Positions 63,489-64,000 of a stretch of 64,000 bases of DNA are shown here, piece by piece (position 1 is the stretch's first letter; every line of letters starts with the position of its first letter). The stretch comes from Ruegeria sp. R13_0 (GTDB taxonomy: Bacteria; Pseudomonadota; Alphaproteobacteria; Rhodobacterales; Rhodobacteraceae). The stretch is from the NCBI RefSeq assembly GCF_017743995.1, contig NZ_JAGHRB010000011.1:1-64000 (forward strand). Reading direction: 5' to 3'. The position numbers and the translations under genes are program-made. The notes below the pieces were generated by a model. The model ran no database searches. It was not told where the DNA came from and saw only the letters and a program-made list of their open reading frames with translations.

Positions 63489-64000
63489 TCAGGCTGTGAG
63501 GCCTTCGGGCTCTGGCAGGCCGTTGGCGCGGCAGCACGCGGTCAGAGTGTTGGCCAGAAGGCAGGCGATGGTCATCGGACCCACACCACCCGGAACCGGA
63601 GTGATCGCGCCCGCACGCTCAGCGGCGCTGGCGTAGTCGACATCACCGACCAGCTTGTTTTTGCCGTCGCGCTCAATGCGGTTGATGCCCACGTCGATCA
63701 CGGTCGCGCCTTCTTTGATCCAATCGCCCGGAACCATCTCGGGGCGGCCTACAGCGGCGACAACGATGTCGGCGCGGCGCACGACGTCCGGCAGGTCCTT
63801 GGTGCGAGAATGCGCGATGGTCACGGTGCAGCTGTCACCCAGAAGCAGTTGCGCCATCGGCTTGCCCACGATGTTCGAGCGGCCAATCACAACCGCATCC
63901 ATACCCGACAGTGAGCCGTGGTAGTCGCGCAGCATCATCAGGCAGCCCAGAGGGGTACAAGGCACCATCGATTTCTGACCGGTGCCCAGCAGGCCAACAT
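63489..64000 (-). CDS. folD: Methylenetetrahydrofolate dehydrogenase/cyclohydrolase FolD (C-terminal part)
   Basis: About 170 residues of the bifunctional enzyme that interconverts methylene- and formyl-tetrahydrofolate, with the N-terminal part beyond the window. The frame runs to the edge ([20 protein letters not shown] in the first codons), and [48 protein letters not shown] are the family motifs. The internal ATG at 63968 is not the start. Two hairpins follow its stop. Confidence 0.95.
   Translation of the reverse strand, partial: VGLLGTGQKSMVPCTPLGCLMMLRDYHGSLSGMDAVVIGRSNIVGKPMAQLLLGDSCTVTIAHSRTKDLPDVVRRADIVVAAVGRPEMVPGDWIKEGATVIDVGINRIERDGKNKLVGDVDYASAAERAGAITPVPGGVGPMTIACLLANTLTACCRANGLPEPEGLTA

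Overview
This is a gene-dense chromosomal window from an alphaproteobacterium, most likely a marine Rhodobacteraceae (Roseobacter-group, Ruegeria/Phaeobacter-like). The evidence is high-GC coding sequence, an Entner-Doudoroff zwf-edd-eda block, an aa3-type cytochrome oxidase assembly operon with ctaB, ctaG and SURF1, an FnrL-type box, a lysC-ptsP pair and a complete Tad/Cpa pilus locus. The genus cannot be fixed from the sequence alone. I see no tRNA, rRNA, CRISPR array, insertion sequence or prophage.

Layout. 1-5.1 kb: a partial unknown gene, a DUF2235 hydrolase preceded by a small translationally coupled unknown gene, and valS. 5.2-10.1 kb: a BenE-type transporter, a DUF1992 protein, a crotonase-family enzyme and two PLP-dependent aminotransferases. 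10.1-14 kb: the Entner-Doudoroff operon zwf-edd-eda with a perfect palindromic operator upstream. 14.1-17.7 kb: lysC and ptsP. 17.8-25.7 kb: mostly single housekeeping or accessory genes (SDR, DUF1178, Nudix, EcsC, GNAT, flavin reductase, SulP transporter, mtnP, alpha/beta hydrolase). 25.8-28.1 kb: a LysE exporter, a short ribbon-helix-helix-like gene, apt and a fasciclin protein. 28.1-30.4 kb: an FAD-linked oxidase and an exported metallo-beta-lactamase-fold protein.

30.5-38.1 kb is one long leftward gene set. coxB, ctaB, a 53-residue membrane protein, ctaG and coxC build the aa3 oxidase. After a terminator come SURF1, thrC, an M16 peptidase and a GNAT enzyme, joined by 4-base stop/start overlaps. 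38.2-45.5 kb runs rightward: tldD (behind an FNR-type box), dprA, topA and a 3-oxoacid CoA-transferase operon that carries an unrecognised A/T-richer 75-codon gene between its two subunits.

45.7-59.4 kb holds a lytic transglycosylase followed by the Tad pilus locus: two Flp-like pilins, cpaB, the secretin cpaC, an OmpA-like lipoprotein, cpaE, cpaF, tadB, tadC, two TPR lipoproteins, a prepilin peptidase and an AAA+ ATPase. It is punctuated by terminator hairpins and has no TadE/TadF pseudopilin genes. 59.4-62.5 kb holds a DEXH helicase and the PdeM endonuclease of the ligase-associated DNA-damage set. The window closes with a membrane LytTR regulator and the 3' part of folD.

The least expected items are a recurrent 3'-end element (four copies: a GC hairpin just after a stop codon, then a conserved segment of about 27 bases), the small gene inside the CoA-transferase operon with a 9-base repeat at both junctions, a 100-base nested inverted repeat between convergent genes, and the small DNA-binding gene with an A/T palindrome in its upstream region.
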